Source: Bradyrhizobium sp. ORS 375 (GTDB taxonomy: Bacteria; Pseudomonadota; Alphaproteobacteria; Rhizobiales; Xanthobacteraceae). Taken from it: a stretch of DNA of 51,143 nucleotides. The notes under the pieces are model-generated. The model was given only the letters and a program-made list of their open reading frames with translations, made no database searches and had not been told where the DNA came from. The position numbers and the translations under genes are program-made. The stretch is taken from contig NZ_CAFI01000273.1 of NCBI RefSeq assembly GCF_000239775.1, positions 1-51,143 of the forward strand, read 5' to 3'. This document shows positions 33,483 through 42,335 of this stretch, piece after piece. Positions within the stretch are counted from its first letter, which is position 1, and the number at the start of each line of letters is the position of its first letter.

Positions 33483-35216
33483 TCAGGCGGTGCGCACGCG
33501 CGCGAGAAAGTCGACGACCTCCTGCTTCAGGCGCAGACCGTCGGCGGAGAGCGACTGCGCCGCCGTCAGCACTTGCGATGACGCCGCACCGGTGCTGGTC
33601 GCGCCGGACTGTACCTCGACGATTCCGGACGAGACCTGAGTCGCGCCCACCGCGGCCTGCTGCACATTGCGGGAGATTTCCTTGGTCGCATTGCCCTGCT
33701 CCTCGGCGGCAGCGGCAATGGCGCCGGTGATATCGGACATGCCCGCGATCGTCGACATGATGTCCTTGATCGCACCGACCGCCATCGAGGCCGCGGATTG
33801 GATTTCGGCGATATAGCCGGAGATATCCTTGGTCGCGTCGGCGGTCTGCGCAGCAAGCTCCTTCACCTCGGAGGCGACGATGGCGAAGCCGCGTCCGGCG
33901 GAGCCGGCGCGCGCGGCTTCGATCGTGGCGTTGAGCGCCAGCAGATTGGTCTGCTGGGCGATCGCCGTGATCATGCCGACGATGCTGCCGACCTTGTCCG
34001 CAGCCGTGGCAAGCTTGGTCATCGACTGGTCGGTGCTCGTCGCCTGCGTCACCGCGTTCTGGGCGACGCGCGAGGCGCCGTCGATCTGGCGGCCGATCTC
34101 GGCCGCGGTCGCCGCCATCTCCTCGGTCGCTGCGGCGACCGACTGGACGCTGGCCGAGGCTTCCTCCGAGGCGGACGCCACCGTGGTCGACAGCTCCCTG
34201 GTGGTCGATGCCGTGTTCGCCAGAGTGGACGCCGCCTGCTCCAGACTGACCGAGCTCGATGAGACACGATCGACGATGCCGCCGATCGCGCCCTCGAACG
34301 CGGCAGTGAAAGCTTCGACGTCCTGTTTGCGCTGGGCTTCCGCGCGCGCTTCCGCCGCGACCTGCTCGGCACGCAGGCGCTGCGTATCGATCAGGCTGGT
34401 CTTGAACACCTGCGTCGCCCGCGCCATGTCGCCGACCTCGTCGCCGCGCTCGAGTCCGGTGATCGAGATCGACAGCTCACCGCCCGCCAGCGCGGCCATG
34501 TTCTGCACCATCAACCCGATCGGCCGCGACACGGCGAAGACGCTCATCAGGCCTGCCGCGCCCAGCACCAGAATAGCGATGGCGCCAACCGTGACAGACG
34601 TCGTTTCGGACCGGGAAATGACCGTCCAGACCGCACGCTTGTCCGCCGTTGCCTTCGAGGAGGCGAAGCTCACGATGCCGTCGGCCAGATCGTCGATGGT
34701 TTTCGCGATCGGCAAGGTGACGTTGCGCGCCAGCTCGGCCGCCTCGGCCTCGAGCGCACCATTGTCTACGGATGTGCCGGCCGCGAGGTCATCCGCGATC
34801 CGCTGCCGGATCGCAACGATGCGCTTGGCATTCCCGGCGTACGCATCGATTGCTTTCTGCAGCGTCTGGACACGGGCCTTGTTCTCGGCCGAGACCGATC
34901 TGAGCATCATCTCGGCGCAGAACTTGTCAGCTGCACGACGCCCGTCGGCAAGATGCTGCTCAGCCGCGCGGATCTCTGCGTCCGACCTTGCGAGCCGGAT
35001 GTCACGCACGGCGAGCTGCATCTGCCTCGCCGCGGCTTTGGTGTCGATCGCCAGCCCGGCGACCTCCTGCTGCTCAAAGGCGCGGCCAAGATCGCGATCG
35101 ATGCTCGCGTTGCCGACGACTTGGCTCGTGATCATGATCACGACGAAGACCATTCCGCCGAGCGTGGCGGTCACGAGCTTAGTCGAGATACGGAAACGGT
35201 TGAGGAAGCGGAACAT
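33483..35216 (-). CDS. methyl-accepting chemotaxis protein
   Basis: The 577-aa chemoreceptor has TM1 (about 14-35), a periplasmic helical sensor of about 165 residues, TM2 (about 206-228), a HAMP domain, and a long cytoplasmic signalling coiled coil with the conserved hairpin tip [16 protein letters not shown]. It signals through CheA/CheW. The ligand is unknown; the sensor looks like the four-helix-bundle type. No C-terminal CheR/CheB pentapeptide is present. It stands alone, with a CheZ-like gene only about 10 kb away. A 13-nt motif shared with another promoter region lies about 85 nt upstream (35302-35314). Confidence 0.92.
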   Translation of the reverse strand: MFRFLNRFRISTKLVTATLGGMVFVVIMITSQVVGNASIDRDLGRAFEQQEVAGLAIDTKAAARQMQLAVRDIRLARSDAEIRAAEQHLADGRRAADKFCAEMMLRSVSAENKARVQTLQKAIDAYAGNAKRIVAIRQRIADDLAAGTSVDNGALEAEAAELARNVTLPIAKTIDDLADGIVSFASSKATADKRAVWTVISRSETTSVTVGAIAILVLGAAGLMSVFAVSRPIGLMVQNMAALAGGELSISITGLERGDEVGDMARATQVFKTSLIDTQRLRAEQVAAEARAEAQRKQDVEAFTAAFEGAIGGIVDRVSSSSVSLEQAASTLANTASTTRELSTTVASASEEASASVQSVAAATEEMAATAAEIGRQIDGASRVAQNAVTQATSTDQSMTKLATAADKVGSIVGMITAIAQQTNLLALNATIEAARAGSAGRGFAIVASEVKELAAQTADATKDISGYIAEIQSAASMAVGAIKDIMSTIAGMSDITGAIAAAAEEQGNATKEISRNVQQAAVGATQVSSGIVEVQSGATSTGAASSQVLTAAQSLSADGLRLKQEVVDFLARVRTA

Positions 35217-35516
35217 GACCGGTTGAGACTTGTGAGTTGACCTCCGCGCAGTCTCGCACCCGCCGAGTGGAAGATCGTTGTGTCAGCACAAGCAGATACG
35301 TGAGTTTTCTCACACCACAACCACACGACTTAACGCGCTGTTCATGACTCTTCGGATGAGCCCGAGACCGGCCTTCCGGAGACCGCGTGCACGGACGACC
35401 CGAGCCGCCGCCCCGCGCTGCGATGTCGCGTTCATTTGGAGAGGACCTCGCGCCGCACTCAGTCAGCGCAGCACATGCGAGGTGAAATCGGGAAGCGTGA
35501 ATTGTCACGCCAGAAA

Positions 35517-35593
35517 TGGTCGGAGCGGCAGGATTCGAACCTGCGACCCCTGCGTCCCGAACGCAGTGCTCTACCGGGCTGAGCCACGCTCCG
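35517..35593 (-). tRNA. tRNA-Pro (anticodon CGG)
   Basis: Read on the minus strand, this 77-nt gene has a 7-bp acceptor stem CGGAGCG/CGCTCCG, discriminator A and an encoded CCA end. The D-loop contains AGCCCGGTAGAGC, the anticodon stem CTGCG/CGCAG encloses the loop TTCGGGA (anticodon CGG, reading CCG), and the T-arm contains GGTTCGAATCC. The clean cloverleaf leaves little doubt. It stands alone between the chemoreceptor and the Sua5 gene; no integrase is beside it. Confidence 0.96.
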
Positions 35594-35823
35594 ACTTGGG
35601 AAGCCGGCTTATAGCGTCGGGTTTCCGTCTTCGCAAGGCACACGAGGCAGGAAATCGCATCGAAATGGCAGATCGCAGGACAGGGGGGTAACCGCTTGAG
35701 GGGGCGAGACTTTACCCGCCAGCCATGGCGCCTGTGCAGCCTGGCCGCCGATTTGCGCGCTTCATTCGGACGCCTGCGCCCGCTATAGGCGAGCGCGGAA
35801 GCCACCGCCGTTCCGTACCAGTG

Positions 35824-36825
35824 ATGCCCGCGCCAGACACACACGCGATCGAGACCCGGATCCTGCCCGCCGATGCGGCTGGAATCACGCAAGCGGCTGC
35901 GACGTTCGCACGCGGCGGGCTGGTCGCGTTTCCGACCGAGACCGTCTACGGCCTCGGCGCCGACGCGGCCAACGCGACGGCGATCGCACACCTGTACCAG
36001 GCGAAGGGCCGCCCGGCGTTCAATCCGCTGATCGCCCATGTCGCCGACATCGCCGCCGCCCGGCGGATCGGCCGCTTCGAGGCCACGGCGGAGCGGCTCG
36101 CCGCGGCGTTCTGGCCGGGGCCGCTGACCCTCGTGGTGCCGCAAGCGGATCAATGCCCCGTGGCGGATCTCGCCACGGCCGGTCTCGACACCGTCGCGAT
36201 CCGCGTGCCGGCGCACCCGATTGCGCGGGCGCTACTCGCCGCATTCGGCGGCGCTGTGGTCGCGCCCTCGGCGAACGTCTCCGGCCATGTATCCCCAACC
36301 AACGCGGCGCATGTCGCCGCCGACCTGTCCGGGCGCATCGACCTGATCCTGGATGGCGGAGCCGTCGATGTCGGCGTCGAATCGACCATCGTCGGCTGCT
36401 TCGACAAGCCGACTTTGCTCCGCCCTGGCGGGGTTCCGAGCGAGGCGATCGAAGCCGTGCTCGGCGAGCCGCTGGTCCGGCCGCCCGCTGCGGAGATGCA
36501 TGCCGCCGAGCAGCCGCTCGCACCGGGCATGCTGGCCTCGCATTATGCGCCGCGCGCCGCCGTGCGGCTCGATGCGACCGAGGTCGCGCCCGGCGAGGCC
36601 CTGCTCGCCTTCGGACCCCTGACCTTGCCTGGCGCCGCGCAGGCCGCCGCTGTTCTTAACCTCTCGGTCGTCGGCGATCCGGCAGAGGCGGCCACGCACC
36701 TTTTCGGCTATCTTCGCAGCCTCGACGCCACGGCCGCGCGCAGCATCGCCGTGATGCCGATCCCGAACGACGGGCTGGGCGAGGCCATCAACGACCGGCT
36801 GCGCCGCGCCGCGGCGCCGCGATAA
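35824..36825 (+). CDS. tsaC: L-threonylcarbamoyladenylate synthase (Sua5/TsaC family)
   Basis: Makes threonylcarbamoyl-AMP from threonine, bicarbonate and ATP for the t6A37 tRNA modification. The 333-aa protein has the YrdC core (GLVAFPTETVYGLGADA, KGRPAFNPLIAHV, WPGPLTLVV, SANVSGHVSPTNA) plus the C-terminal Sua5 domain introduced by the linker with GMLASHYAPRA, so this is the longer Sua5 form. ATG 35824 was chosen; the frame runs 33 codons further upstream into a region without homology features. Confidence 0.92.
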   Translation: MPAPDTHAIETRILPADAAGITQAAATFARGGLVAFPTETVYGLGADAANATAIAHLYQAKGRPAFNPLIAHVADIAAARRIGRFEATAERLAAAFWPGPLTLVVPQADQCPVADLATAGLDTVAIRVPAHPIARALLAAFGGAVVAPSANVSGHVSPTNAAHVAADLSGRIDLILDGGAVDVGVESTIVGCFDKPTLLRPGGVPSEAIEAVLGEPLVRPPAAEMHAAEQPLAPGMLASHYAPRAAVRLDATEVAPGEALLAFGPLTLPGAAQAAAVLNLSVVGDPAEAATHLFGYLRSLDATAARSIAVMPIPNDGLGEAINDRLRRAAAPR

Positions 36826-36843
36826 TACTGGAAGCGACCGACC

Positions 36844-38271
36844 ATGAACATCAGCCAGCCTGCCGTCCCGCCGCTGCCTCCCGAGCTGATCGCGCAATTC
36901 GCCGCCATCGTCGGCGAACGCCAGGCGTTGACGGCGGAGGCGGACGTCACGCCTTACGTCACCGAGGAGCGCAACCTGTTCCACGGTCGCTCGCCGCTGG
37001 TGCTGCGTCCCGGCTCGACTGCGGAGGTCGCCGCGATCTGCAAGCTCGCCAGCCAGCACCGCATCGCGCTGGTGCCGCAGGGCGGCAACACCGGCCTGGT
37101 CGGCGGCCAGACGCCGCATAATGGCGAGGTCGTGGTGTCCTTGAAGCGGATGGACAAGATCCGCGACGTCGACACCGCGTCCAACACGATGATCGCCGAG
37201 GCCGGCGTGGTGCTGCAAGTCGCGCAGCAGAAGGCCGCGGAGGTCGATCGCCTGTTCCCGCTGTCGCTCGGTGCCGAGGGCAGCTGCACCATCGGCGGCA
37301 ATCTCTCGACCAATGCCGGTGGCACCGCCGCGCTCGCCTACGGCGTCGCGCGCGAGATGGCGCTCGGCGTCGAGGTGGTGCTGGCTGACGGGCGGGTGCT
37401 GAACGCGCTGTCCAAACTGAAAAAGGACAACACCGGCTACGACCTGCGCAACCTGTTCATCGGCGCCGAAGGCACGCTCGGCATTATCACGGCGGCGAGC
37501 CTGAAGCTGTTCCCAAAGCCGCGCGCCATCGAGACGGCCTTCGTCGGACTGAAGTCGCCGGAGGATGCGCTGAAGCTGCTGGCGATCGCGCAAGCGGAGG
37601 CCGCGGGCAGCCTGACCAGCTTCGAGCTGATCGCCCACATCGCGCTCGACTTCTCGATCCGCCATGTCGCCGGCAACCGCGCGCCGCTGTCCGGCCCGCA
37701 TCCGTGGTTCGTGCTGATGGAGCTGTCGTCGTCGCGCGACGATGCACGGGCAACGCTGGAGACCATCCTCGAACAGGGCTTCGAGGGCGGCATCGTCGAC
37801 GACGCCGTGATCGCCGACAATCTCACCCAGCGCATGGCATTCTGGAAGCTGCGCGAGGACATCTCCTGGGCGCAGAAGCCGGAGGGCGGCTCGATCAAGC
37901 ACGATATCTCGGTGCCGGTTGCTGCCGTGCCGGCGTTCATCGCCGAGGCCAATGAGGCCGTCGTCAGGAAAGTGCCCGGCGCGCGTCCGGTGCCGTTCGG
38001 TCATCTCGGCGACGGCAACATCCACTACAATGTCAGCCAGCCGATCGGCGCCGATACCGCCGACTATCTGGCGCGCTGGCACGAGGTGAATGCGGTCGTG
38101 TTCGAGATCGTGCTGCGCATGGGCGGCTCGATCTCGGCCGAGCACGGCATCGGCGTGCTCAAGCGCGACGAGCTGCCGGACGTGAAGGACCCGACCGCGA
38201 TCGCGCTGATGCGCGCGATCAAGGCGCAGTTCGATCCGCTGGGGATCATGAACCCCGGCAAGGTGCTCTAG
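36844..38271 (+). CDS. FAD-linked oxidase, D-2-hydroxyglutarate dehydrogenase-like
   Basis: The 475-aa flavoprotein has a PCMH-type FAD domain (VPQGGNTGLVGGQT, LGAEGSCTIGGNLSTNAGG, NLFIGAEGTLGIITAA) and a C-terminal FAD-oxidase domain with the metal-site segments GHLGDGNIHYNV and SISAEHGIGVLKRDEL. This matches bacterial D-2-hydroxyglutarate/D-lactate dehydrogenases that oxidise 2-hydroxyacids and pass electrons to a quinone or ETF. The exact substrate is inferred from family. It follows Sua5 by 18 nt and precedes a GNAT gene by 15 nt, suggesting cotranscription. Confidence 0.88.
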   Translation: MNISQPAVPPLPPELIAQFAAIVGERQALTAEADVTPYVTEERNLFHGRSPLVLRPGSTAEVAAICKLASQHRIALVPQGGNTGLVGGQTPHNGEVVVSLKRMDKIRDVDTASNTMIAEAGVVLQVAQQKAAEVDRLFPLSLGAEGSCTIGGNLSTNAGGTAALAYGVAREMALGVEVVLADGRVLNALSKLKKDNTGYDLRNLFIGAEGTLGIITAASLKLFPKPRAIETAFVGLKSPEDALKLLAIAQAEAAGSLTSFELIAHIALDFSIRHVAGNRAPLSGPHPWFVLMELSSSRDDARATLETILEQGFEGGIVDDAVIADNLTQRMAFWKLREDISWAQKPEGGSIKHDISVPVAAVPAFIAEANEAVVRKVPGARPVPFGHLGDGNIHYNVSQPIGADTADYLARWHEVNAVVFEIVLRMGGSISAEHGIGVLKRDELPDVKDPTAIALMRAIKAQFDPLGIMNPGKVL

Positions 38272-38286
38272 GCTTCCGACGCACTC

Positions 38287-38742
38287 ATGGACACGACCTC
38301 CGCTCTCACCATCTCCGACATCACCGATGCCGACGTGCCCGCGATCATCGCGCTGTGGCAGCGCTGCGGCCTGACGCGGCCGTGGAACGATCCGGCCGCC
38401 GACATCGCGCTCGCCCGCCGCGGCGATGAGTCCACCGTGCTCGTCGGCCGCAGCGGCGGCGCGATCGCGGCCTCCGCCATGGTCGGCCATGACGGTCATC
38501 GCGGCTGGGTGTATTACGTCAGCGTCGATCCTGATCATCGCGGCCAGGACCTTGGCCGCGCCATCATGGCCGCCGCCGAGGATTGGCTGCGCGGGCGCGG
38601 CATCGCCAAGCTGATGCTGATGGTGCGCGGCGACAACACCAAGGTGCAGGCGTTCTATCAGGCGCTCGACTATGCCGTGCAGGACAGCGTGGTGTTCTCG
38701 AAATGGCTCGACGGGCGCCCGCCGACTCCCGGCATGAAGTAG
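38287..38742 (+). CDS. ypeA: GNAT acetyltransferase, YpeA-like
   Basis: The 151-aa N-acetyltransferase has the acetyl-CoA binding loop VDPDHRGQDLGRAIMAAAE in the GNAT core, preceded by strand VYYVSVD, and a final FYQALDY segment. The start (DADVPAIIALWQRCGLTRPWNDP) matches YpeA of enterics, whose acceptor is unknown. It is probably cotranscribed with the flavoprotein upstream and the NUDIX gene 9 nt downstream. Confidence 0.87.
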   Translation: MDTTSALTISDITDADVPAIIALWQRCGLTRPWNDPAADIALARRGDESTVLVGRSGGAIAASAMVGHDGHRGWVYYVSVDPDHRGQDLGRAIMAAAEDWLRGRGIAKLMLMVRGDNTKVQAFYQALDYAVQDSVVFSKWLDGRPPTPGMK

Positions 38743-38751
38743 AGGTTCCGC

Positions 38752-39333
38752 ATGAGCATCTCCGACCGCATCCGCGTGCACGAGCGGCGCGTGCTCTCCG
38801 ACCATTACGGCACGCTGACCTCGACCAGGTTCGAATGGCGGCGCGACGACGGCACCTGGCAGATGCAGAGCCGCGACGTGTTCGAGCGCGGCAACGCGGC
38901 GGCGATCCTGCCCTACAATCTGGTCCAGCGCAGCGTCATCCTGGTCAAGCAATTCCGCTATCCCGCCTTCATCAACGGCTACGATGATCTCCTGATCGAA
39001 GCCGCTGCTGGCCTACTCGACGAAGCCTCCCCGGAGGAGCGCATCCGCCTCGAGGCCGAGGAGGAGACCGGGTTCCGGCTGCACGACGTCAAGTTCCTGT
39101 TCGAGGCGTTCATGAGCCCGGGCGTGGTCACCGAGAAGATCCACTTCTTCGTCGCCGAGTACGAGCCGCATATGCGCGTCAGCGCCGGTGGCGGGCTGGC
39201 GCATGAGGGCGAGGAGATCGAGGTGCTGGAGGTCAGCATCGACGAGGCGCTCGCGATGATCGCCGACGGCCGCATCCAGGACGCGAAAACCATCATGCTG
39301 CTGCAGCATGCGGCGCTGCGGATTTTCGTCTGA
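38752..39333 (+). CDS. nudK: NUDIX hydrolase, NudK-like (GDP-mannose pyrophosphatase family)
   Basis: The 193-aa NUDIX protein resembles E. coli NudK, with AAAGLLDEASPEERIRLEAE and the catalytic EEETG, then LFEAFMSPGVVTEKIHFFVAEY and AKTIMLLQH in the same order. NudK cleaves GDP-mannose and related nucleotide sugars. Residue spacing inside the Nudix box is that of the NudK group rather than the textbook consensus. Good support for the family; substrate inferred. Confidence 0.88.
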   Translation: MSISDRIRVHERRVLSDHYGTLTSTRFEWRRDDGTWQMQSRDVFERGNAAAILPYNLVQRSVILVKQFRYPAFINGYDDLLIEAAAGLLDEASPEERIRLEAEEETGFRLHDVKFLFEAFMSPGVVTEKIHFFVAEYEPHMRVSAGGGLAHEGEEIEVLEVSIDEALAMIADGRIQDAKTIMLLQHAALRIFV

Positions 39334-39370
39334 GCGCGGCCAACGCCTCAGTCGCGGGTCTTGCTCCCCT

Positions 39371-39470
39371 GTCGTCCTCCGCGAAAGCGGGGGACCCAGG
39401 ATTCCACCAGCAGTCGTTTCAACACGAGAAGCCGCGGCGTACTGGATCCCCGCTTTCGCGGGATGACGAC
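39371..39470. repeat. intergenic palindromic repeat, copy 1
   Basis: Two arms of about 29 nt (39371-39399 and 39442-39470) form a near-perfect inverted repeat around a 42-nt centre. The right half (39431-39461) is identical over 31 nt to 42296-42326. Such ATCCCCGCTTTCGCGG palindromes are common between genes in Bradyrhizobium-type genomes. It lies between converging nudK and the SRAP gene and may also end transcription. Confidence 0.75.
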
Positions 39471-39493
39471 CTTTTGCGTTGTTACAGCCTGCC

Positions 39494-40264
39494 TCAGAAC
39501 AAACTTCCCTGACCATCATCCACTGGCGCAATTGCAATCTTACGCGATGCAACCTTCTTCGCCGGCTTGCGCTGCGCATCTTCCGCCGCGCGCATCTCCT
39601 CGGTCATCGGCAGCAGCAATCGCTCGTCGTCATTGGCCACCGCGTTGACGCGGGTCGACACTTCGTACCAGGAGAACTCGCCGTCTTCCGGCGCGACCAG
39701 CAGCCGCATCGCGTCGGTCGGATCATCGCTGCGGCAGTCGAGCCACAGCGAGAAATCATCCGGCCTGATGGTCACCGGAACCCGATGATGCAAGGCAGCG
39801 AGAGCGGGGTTGGCAGCCGCGGTCACGATGGCGACCGTATCGACCTCCTCGCCGTTCGGTCCCATCCAGGTTTCGGCGAGTGCGGCGAAGCCGAATGGCG
39901 CGCGATCGCTGCGATGGATGAAGAACGGCCGCTTGCGGCCGTCGATCACCTGCCACTCGTAATACCCATCAGCGGGCACAAGCACACGCCGTCGACGAAT
40001 CGCGTTCTTGAAGGCGGGCTTCTCGCGTACGGACTCCGAACGCGCATTGATCAGCAGCGTGAAACTACGGGGATCCTTGACCCACGCCGGCATGAAGGCC
40101 CAGCGCATCAAGCGATAATGTCTGACGTCGTGATCCAGCAAAACTACGGGAATCGGCTGCGTCGGCGCAATGTTGTGGCGCGGCGGAAAGTTCGGTTGTT
40201 CCTCGTAGCCGAAGATCTGCCTGAGAGCCGCGGGTGGTGAAGTGATGACGAAGCGTCCACACAT
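39494..40264 (-). CDS. yedK: SRAP domain protein (YedK/HMCES family)
   Basis: SOS-response-associated peptidase family protein, 256 aa. These proteins form a covalent thiazolidine link to abasic sites in single-stranded DNA through Cys2 and so protect replication forks. The start was moved four codons inside the frame so the protein begins MCGRF, because the catalytic Cys must follow the removed Met. Also visible are HNIAPTQ, the Asn in INARSE, LVPADGYYEW with the active Glu, and the late His in LHHRVPV. It has a basic C-terminal tail. Confidence 0.93.
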   Translation of the reverse strand: MCGRFVITSPPAALRQIFGYEEQPNFPPRHNIAPTQPIPVVLLDHDVRHYRLMRWAFMPAWVKDPRSFTLLINARSESVREKPAFKNAIRRRRVLVPADGYYEWQVIDGRKRPFFIHRSDRAPFGFAALAETWMGPNGEEVDTVAIVTAAANPALAALHHRVPVTIRPDDFSLWLDCRSDDPTDAMRLLVAPEDGEFSWYEVSTRVNAVANDDERLLLPMTEEMRAAEDAQRKPAKKVASRKIAIAPVDDGQGSLF

Positions 40265-40326
40265 AATGTCACTCAAATCCTGCTGTGTTCAGCACCTTTT
40301 AACCGGGGTTGGGAACACTGCAGCGG

Positions 40327-40881
40327 ATGACCGCAGCGGCGACCCAATCCGTGCCTTCCGATCGCACGACCCAACGACCGGCTGGCAGCGCTATCGATCC
40401 GGCGCGCGCCGCGATCCTGCGTGCCGCCAACATCAATCCGCGCACCGGCCTCGCCACCGACTATCTGAATCATTTCAACGAAGCCGTGATGCTGCTCGAG
40501 ATGATTCCCGATATCCCGGAATGCGCCGAGGATTTCCTGGCGTGGTCGCCGCTGACCTATCCAGAACATTTCACGCACACCAATTTCAAGGCCCGCGATC
40601 TCGTCATCGAAGCCTATGAGCAGGCCGAGCCGGCGATCCGCGACCGCTTCGACCATCTCACCAAGACCATGACCGACATCCTGCTCGCGGTCGGCAGCGC
40701 GATGCGCGAGGCCAAGCAGGACGCAACCAAGGCCAAGCTCGCCGAGCAGGCCGCGGGCTGGGTCAAGCCGCTGGTGTCGCAGGCCGGCGGCATCATCAAT
40801 GGCGACATCGATTTCGATCCGGAACCTGTGGCGGAGGTCGACGAGGTCGACGCCGTCGACGCGATCATGGCGAGCTTCTAG
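40327..40881 (+). CDS. conserved-looking hypothetical protein
   Basis: The 184-aa soluble protein has an N-terminal Ala/Ser-rich leader, a conserved-looking helical core (RTGLATDYLNHFNEAVMLLE, ...SPLTYPEHFTHTNFKARD) and an acidic C-terminus (DFDPEPVAEVDEVDAVDA). It contains no membrane helix or signal. Codon use and frame quality are like its neighbours, so it is a real gene, but no function is recognised. ATG 40327 was preferred over TTG 40309. It is transcribed divergently from the SRAP gene with a 62-bp gap. Confidence 0.75.
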   Translation: MTAAATQSVPSDRTTQRPAGSAIDPARAAILRAANINPRTGLATDYLNHFNEAVMLLEMIPDIPECAEDFLAWSPLTYPEHFTHTNFKARDLVIEAYEQAEPAIRDRFDHLTKTMTDILLAVGSAMREAKQDATKAKLAEQAAGWVKPLVSQAGGIINGDIDFDPEPVAEVDEVDAVDAIMASF

Positions 40882-40950
40882 TGTCGCACGGAGCTGCGGC
40901 CGTGCGCTCTTCACGTTAGAGTGCACACTGCGCCCCGGAGCAGACCTGCC

Positions 40951-41370
40951 ATGATCCTCGCCCCACCTCCCCGCCACCCCCAGCTCGCCGTCAGCGCCGC
41001 AATCTTCCGCGACGGCAAGATCATGCTGGTGCGCCGGGCGCGGTCTCCGGCGAAGGGCGCCTACACCCTCCCGGGCGGCCGGGTGGAGTTCGGCGAGAGC
41101 CTGCACGACGCGCTGGCGCGCGAGGTGATGGAGGAGACCGGGCTGTCGATCACGATCATCGGGCTGGCCGGCTGGCGCGAGGTGCTGCCAGCCAAGGGCG
41201 GCGGCGGCCATTACGTGATCCTCCCCTTTGCCGCGCGCTGGCAGGCCGGCGAGCCCGTGCTGAATGACGAGCTGGACGACGTGCTGTGGCGCGCTCCCCA
41301 CGACCTGGACGGACTGTCCCTCACCGAGGGCCTGCCGGGCATCATCGCCACCGCCCGGGCGCTGCTGTAG
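40951..41370 (+). CDS. NUDIX hydrolase
   Basis: The 139-aa protein has an exact Nudix box GX5EX7REVMEETG beginning at GGRVEFGESLHDALARE and preceded by YTLPGG. The N-terminal VSAAIFRDGKIMLVRRAR strand pattern fits ADP-ribose pyrophosphatase/MutT-type enzymes; the nucleotide substrate is unknown. An in-frame GTG at 40921 would add ten residues; ATG 40951 lies behind a CGGAG box. Confidence 0.88.
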   Translation: MILAPPPRHPQLAVSAAIFRDGKIMLVRRARSPAKGAYTLPGGRVEFGESLHDALAREVMEETGLSITIIGLAGWREVLPAKGGGGHYVILPFAARWQAGEPVLNDELDDVLWRAPHDLDGLSLTEGLPGIIATARALL

Positions 41371-41401
41371 GCGCCTTGCGTCCGCCACCGGGCGAAGGCA
41401 T

Positions 41402-41800
41402 ATGACGGCGGTGCTCCTGATGGTCCCCAAACGCCTGCTGGCTGTTCTCGTCCTCGTTGCGGCCTGCGCCGCCGCGCCTGCGCGGGCGCAGGATGCGGCT
41501 GCGCCGTTCGACGGCGATCTGCAGCGGCTGGCCGAGATCCTCGGCACCCTGCATTACCTCCGCGGCATCTGCGGCAGCAATGAAGGCGCCAAATGGCGCA
41601 ACCAGATGCAGGCGCTGATCGACGCCGAGACGCCTTCGGGCGAACGCCGCGCCCGCATGATCGCCGGCTTCAACCGCGGCTATAACGGCTTCCAGCAGAC
41701 TTACCGGACCTGCACGCCGGCGGCGATGGTGGCGATCCGCCGCTACATCGACGAGGGCTCGAAGATTTCGCGCGATCTCACCGCTCGCTACGCCAATTGA
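41402..41800 (+). CDS. TIGR02301-type exported protein
   Basis: The 132-aa protein has a signal peptide (LLAVLVLVAACAAAPARAQ) and a mature domain matching the alphaproteobacterial family TIGR02301: LAEILGTLHYLRGICG, WRNQMQALIDAE and ARMIAGFNRGYNGFQQTYRTC, with two Cys that could form a disulfide. Function is unknown. ATG 41402 or the in-frame ATG 41420 could be the start; either keeps the signal. Confidence 0.83.
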   Translation: MTAVLLMVPKRLLAVLVLVAACAAAPARAQDAAAPFDGDLQRLAEILGTLHYLRGICGSNEGAKWRNQMQALIDAETPSGERRARMIAGFNRGYNGFQQTYRTCTPAAMVAIRRYIDEGSKISRDLTARYAN

Positions 41801-41954
41801 CGGGGCCGGCGCGTTATCCACGTTTGTGTTAACCTTGTTAACCTTTCCTAAAGAACTGGCCTAGGCGTCCGCGTTCCCCGTGATACACCTGCCTTGTCCG
41901 GCGCGCCCGCGTTCGGATTTCCTTGCGCCCCGGCGCGCCGCCAGACTGAACTCA

Positions 41955-42221
41955 ATGAGCTTCCCCGTTACCTTCAGTGCCCTTCCCGCCGCCCTGCCCG
42001 ATCACGAGCAGAAGCAGGCCGCGCTCAGCTACCTCAACGAGGCCTGGGCCGAGGCGCGCCACGACGGCGTCGACGGCGATTGCCTCGCGCAAGCCAGCCT
42101 GTTCGCGGCGTTGGCCGAGCTCGTCACCACCTATGGCGAGGACGCGGTCGCCAGCTTCGTCGAGGGCATGCCTGAGCGCGTCCGCAACGGCGAGTTCTCG
42201 CTGTCCCGCGCGATGCAGTAG
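41955..42221 (+). CDS. small conserved hypothetical protein
   Basis: The 88-aa soluble acidic protein is predicted helical (ALSYLNEAWAEARHDGVDGD, then ALAELVTTYGEDAVASFVEG). No family name can be given. The start MSFPVTF was chosen; the frame is open another 25 codons upstream without similar composition. It probably has its own promoter: the 150 nt before it include an AT-rich run around 41820-41860. Confidence 0.68.
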   Translation: MSFPVTFSALPAALPDHEQKQAALSYLNEAWAEARHDGVDGDCLAQASLFAALAELVTTYGEDAVASFVEGMPERVRNGEFSLSRAMQ

Positions 42222-42233
42222 TTACACACGGGC

Positions 42234-42335
42234 TGTCGTCGTCCGGCTTGACCGGACGACCCAGTATTCCAGAGCCGCCAGTGTGTCCTCGATAGGCCGC
42301 GGCGTACTGGATCCCCGCTTTCGCGGTGATGACAG
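42234..42335. repeat. intergenic palindromic repeat, copy 2
   Basis: Partial palindromic element right after the 88-aa gene. Its right half (42296-42326) is identical over 31 nt to 39431-39461 of the copy near 39.4 kb. Its left half is rearranged (a GTCCGG/CCGGAC stem-loop at about 42241-42257), so this is a composite or variant copy. Likely a dispersed Bradyrhizobium-type intergenic repeat. Confidence 0.7.

Noticed and set aside
33829-35226. 465-codon plus-strand frame antisense to the chemoreceptor
   Set aside because: Ala/Ser-rich reverse reading of coiled-coil repeats; the minus strand shows a complete MCP with signature tip.
35517-35593. tRNA-Pro as an integration site for a genomic island
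   Set aside because: No integrase, no direct repeat of the tRNA end in the window, and both flanks are ordinary chromosomal genes.
36232-38952. 906-codon minus-strand frame across Sua5, flavoprotein, GNAT and NUDIX genes
   Set aside because: It runs antisense to four recognisable genes and has low-complexity Asp/His/Arg composition.
42241-42257. GTCCGG/CCGGAC stem as a separate terminator for the 88-aa gene
   Set aside because: It is part of the composite palindromic repeat and lacks a T-run; not listed separately.
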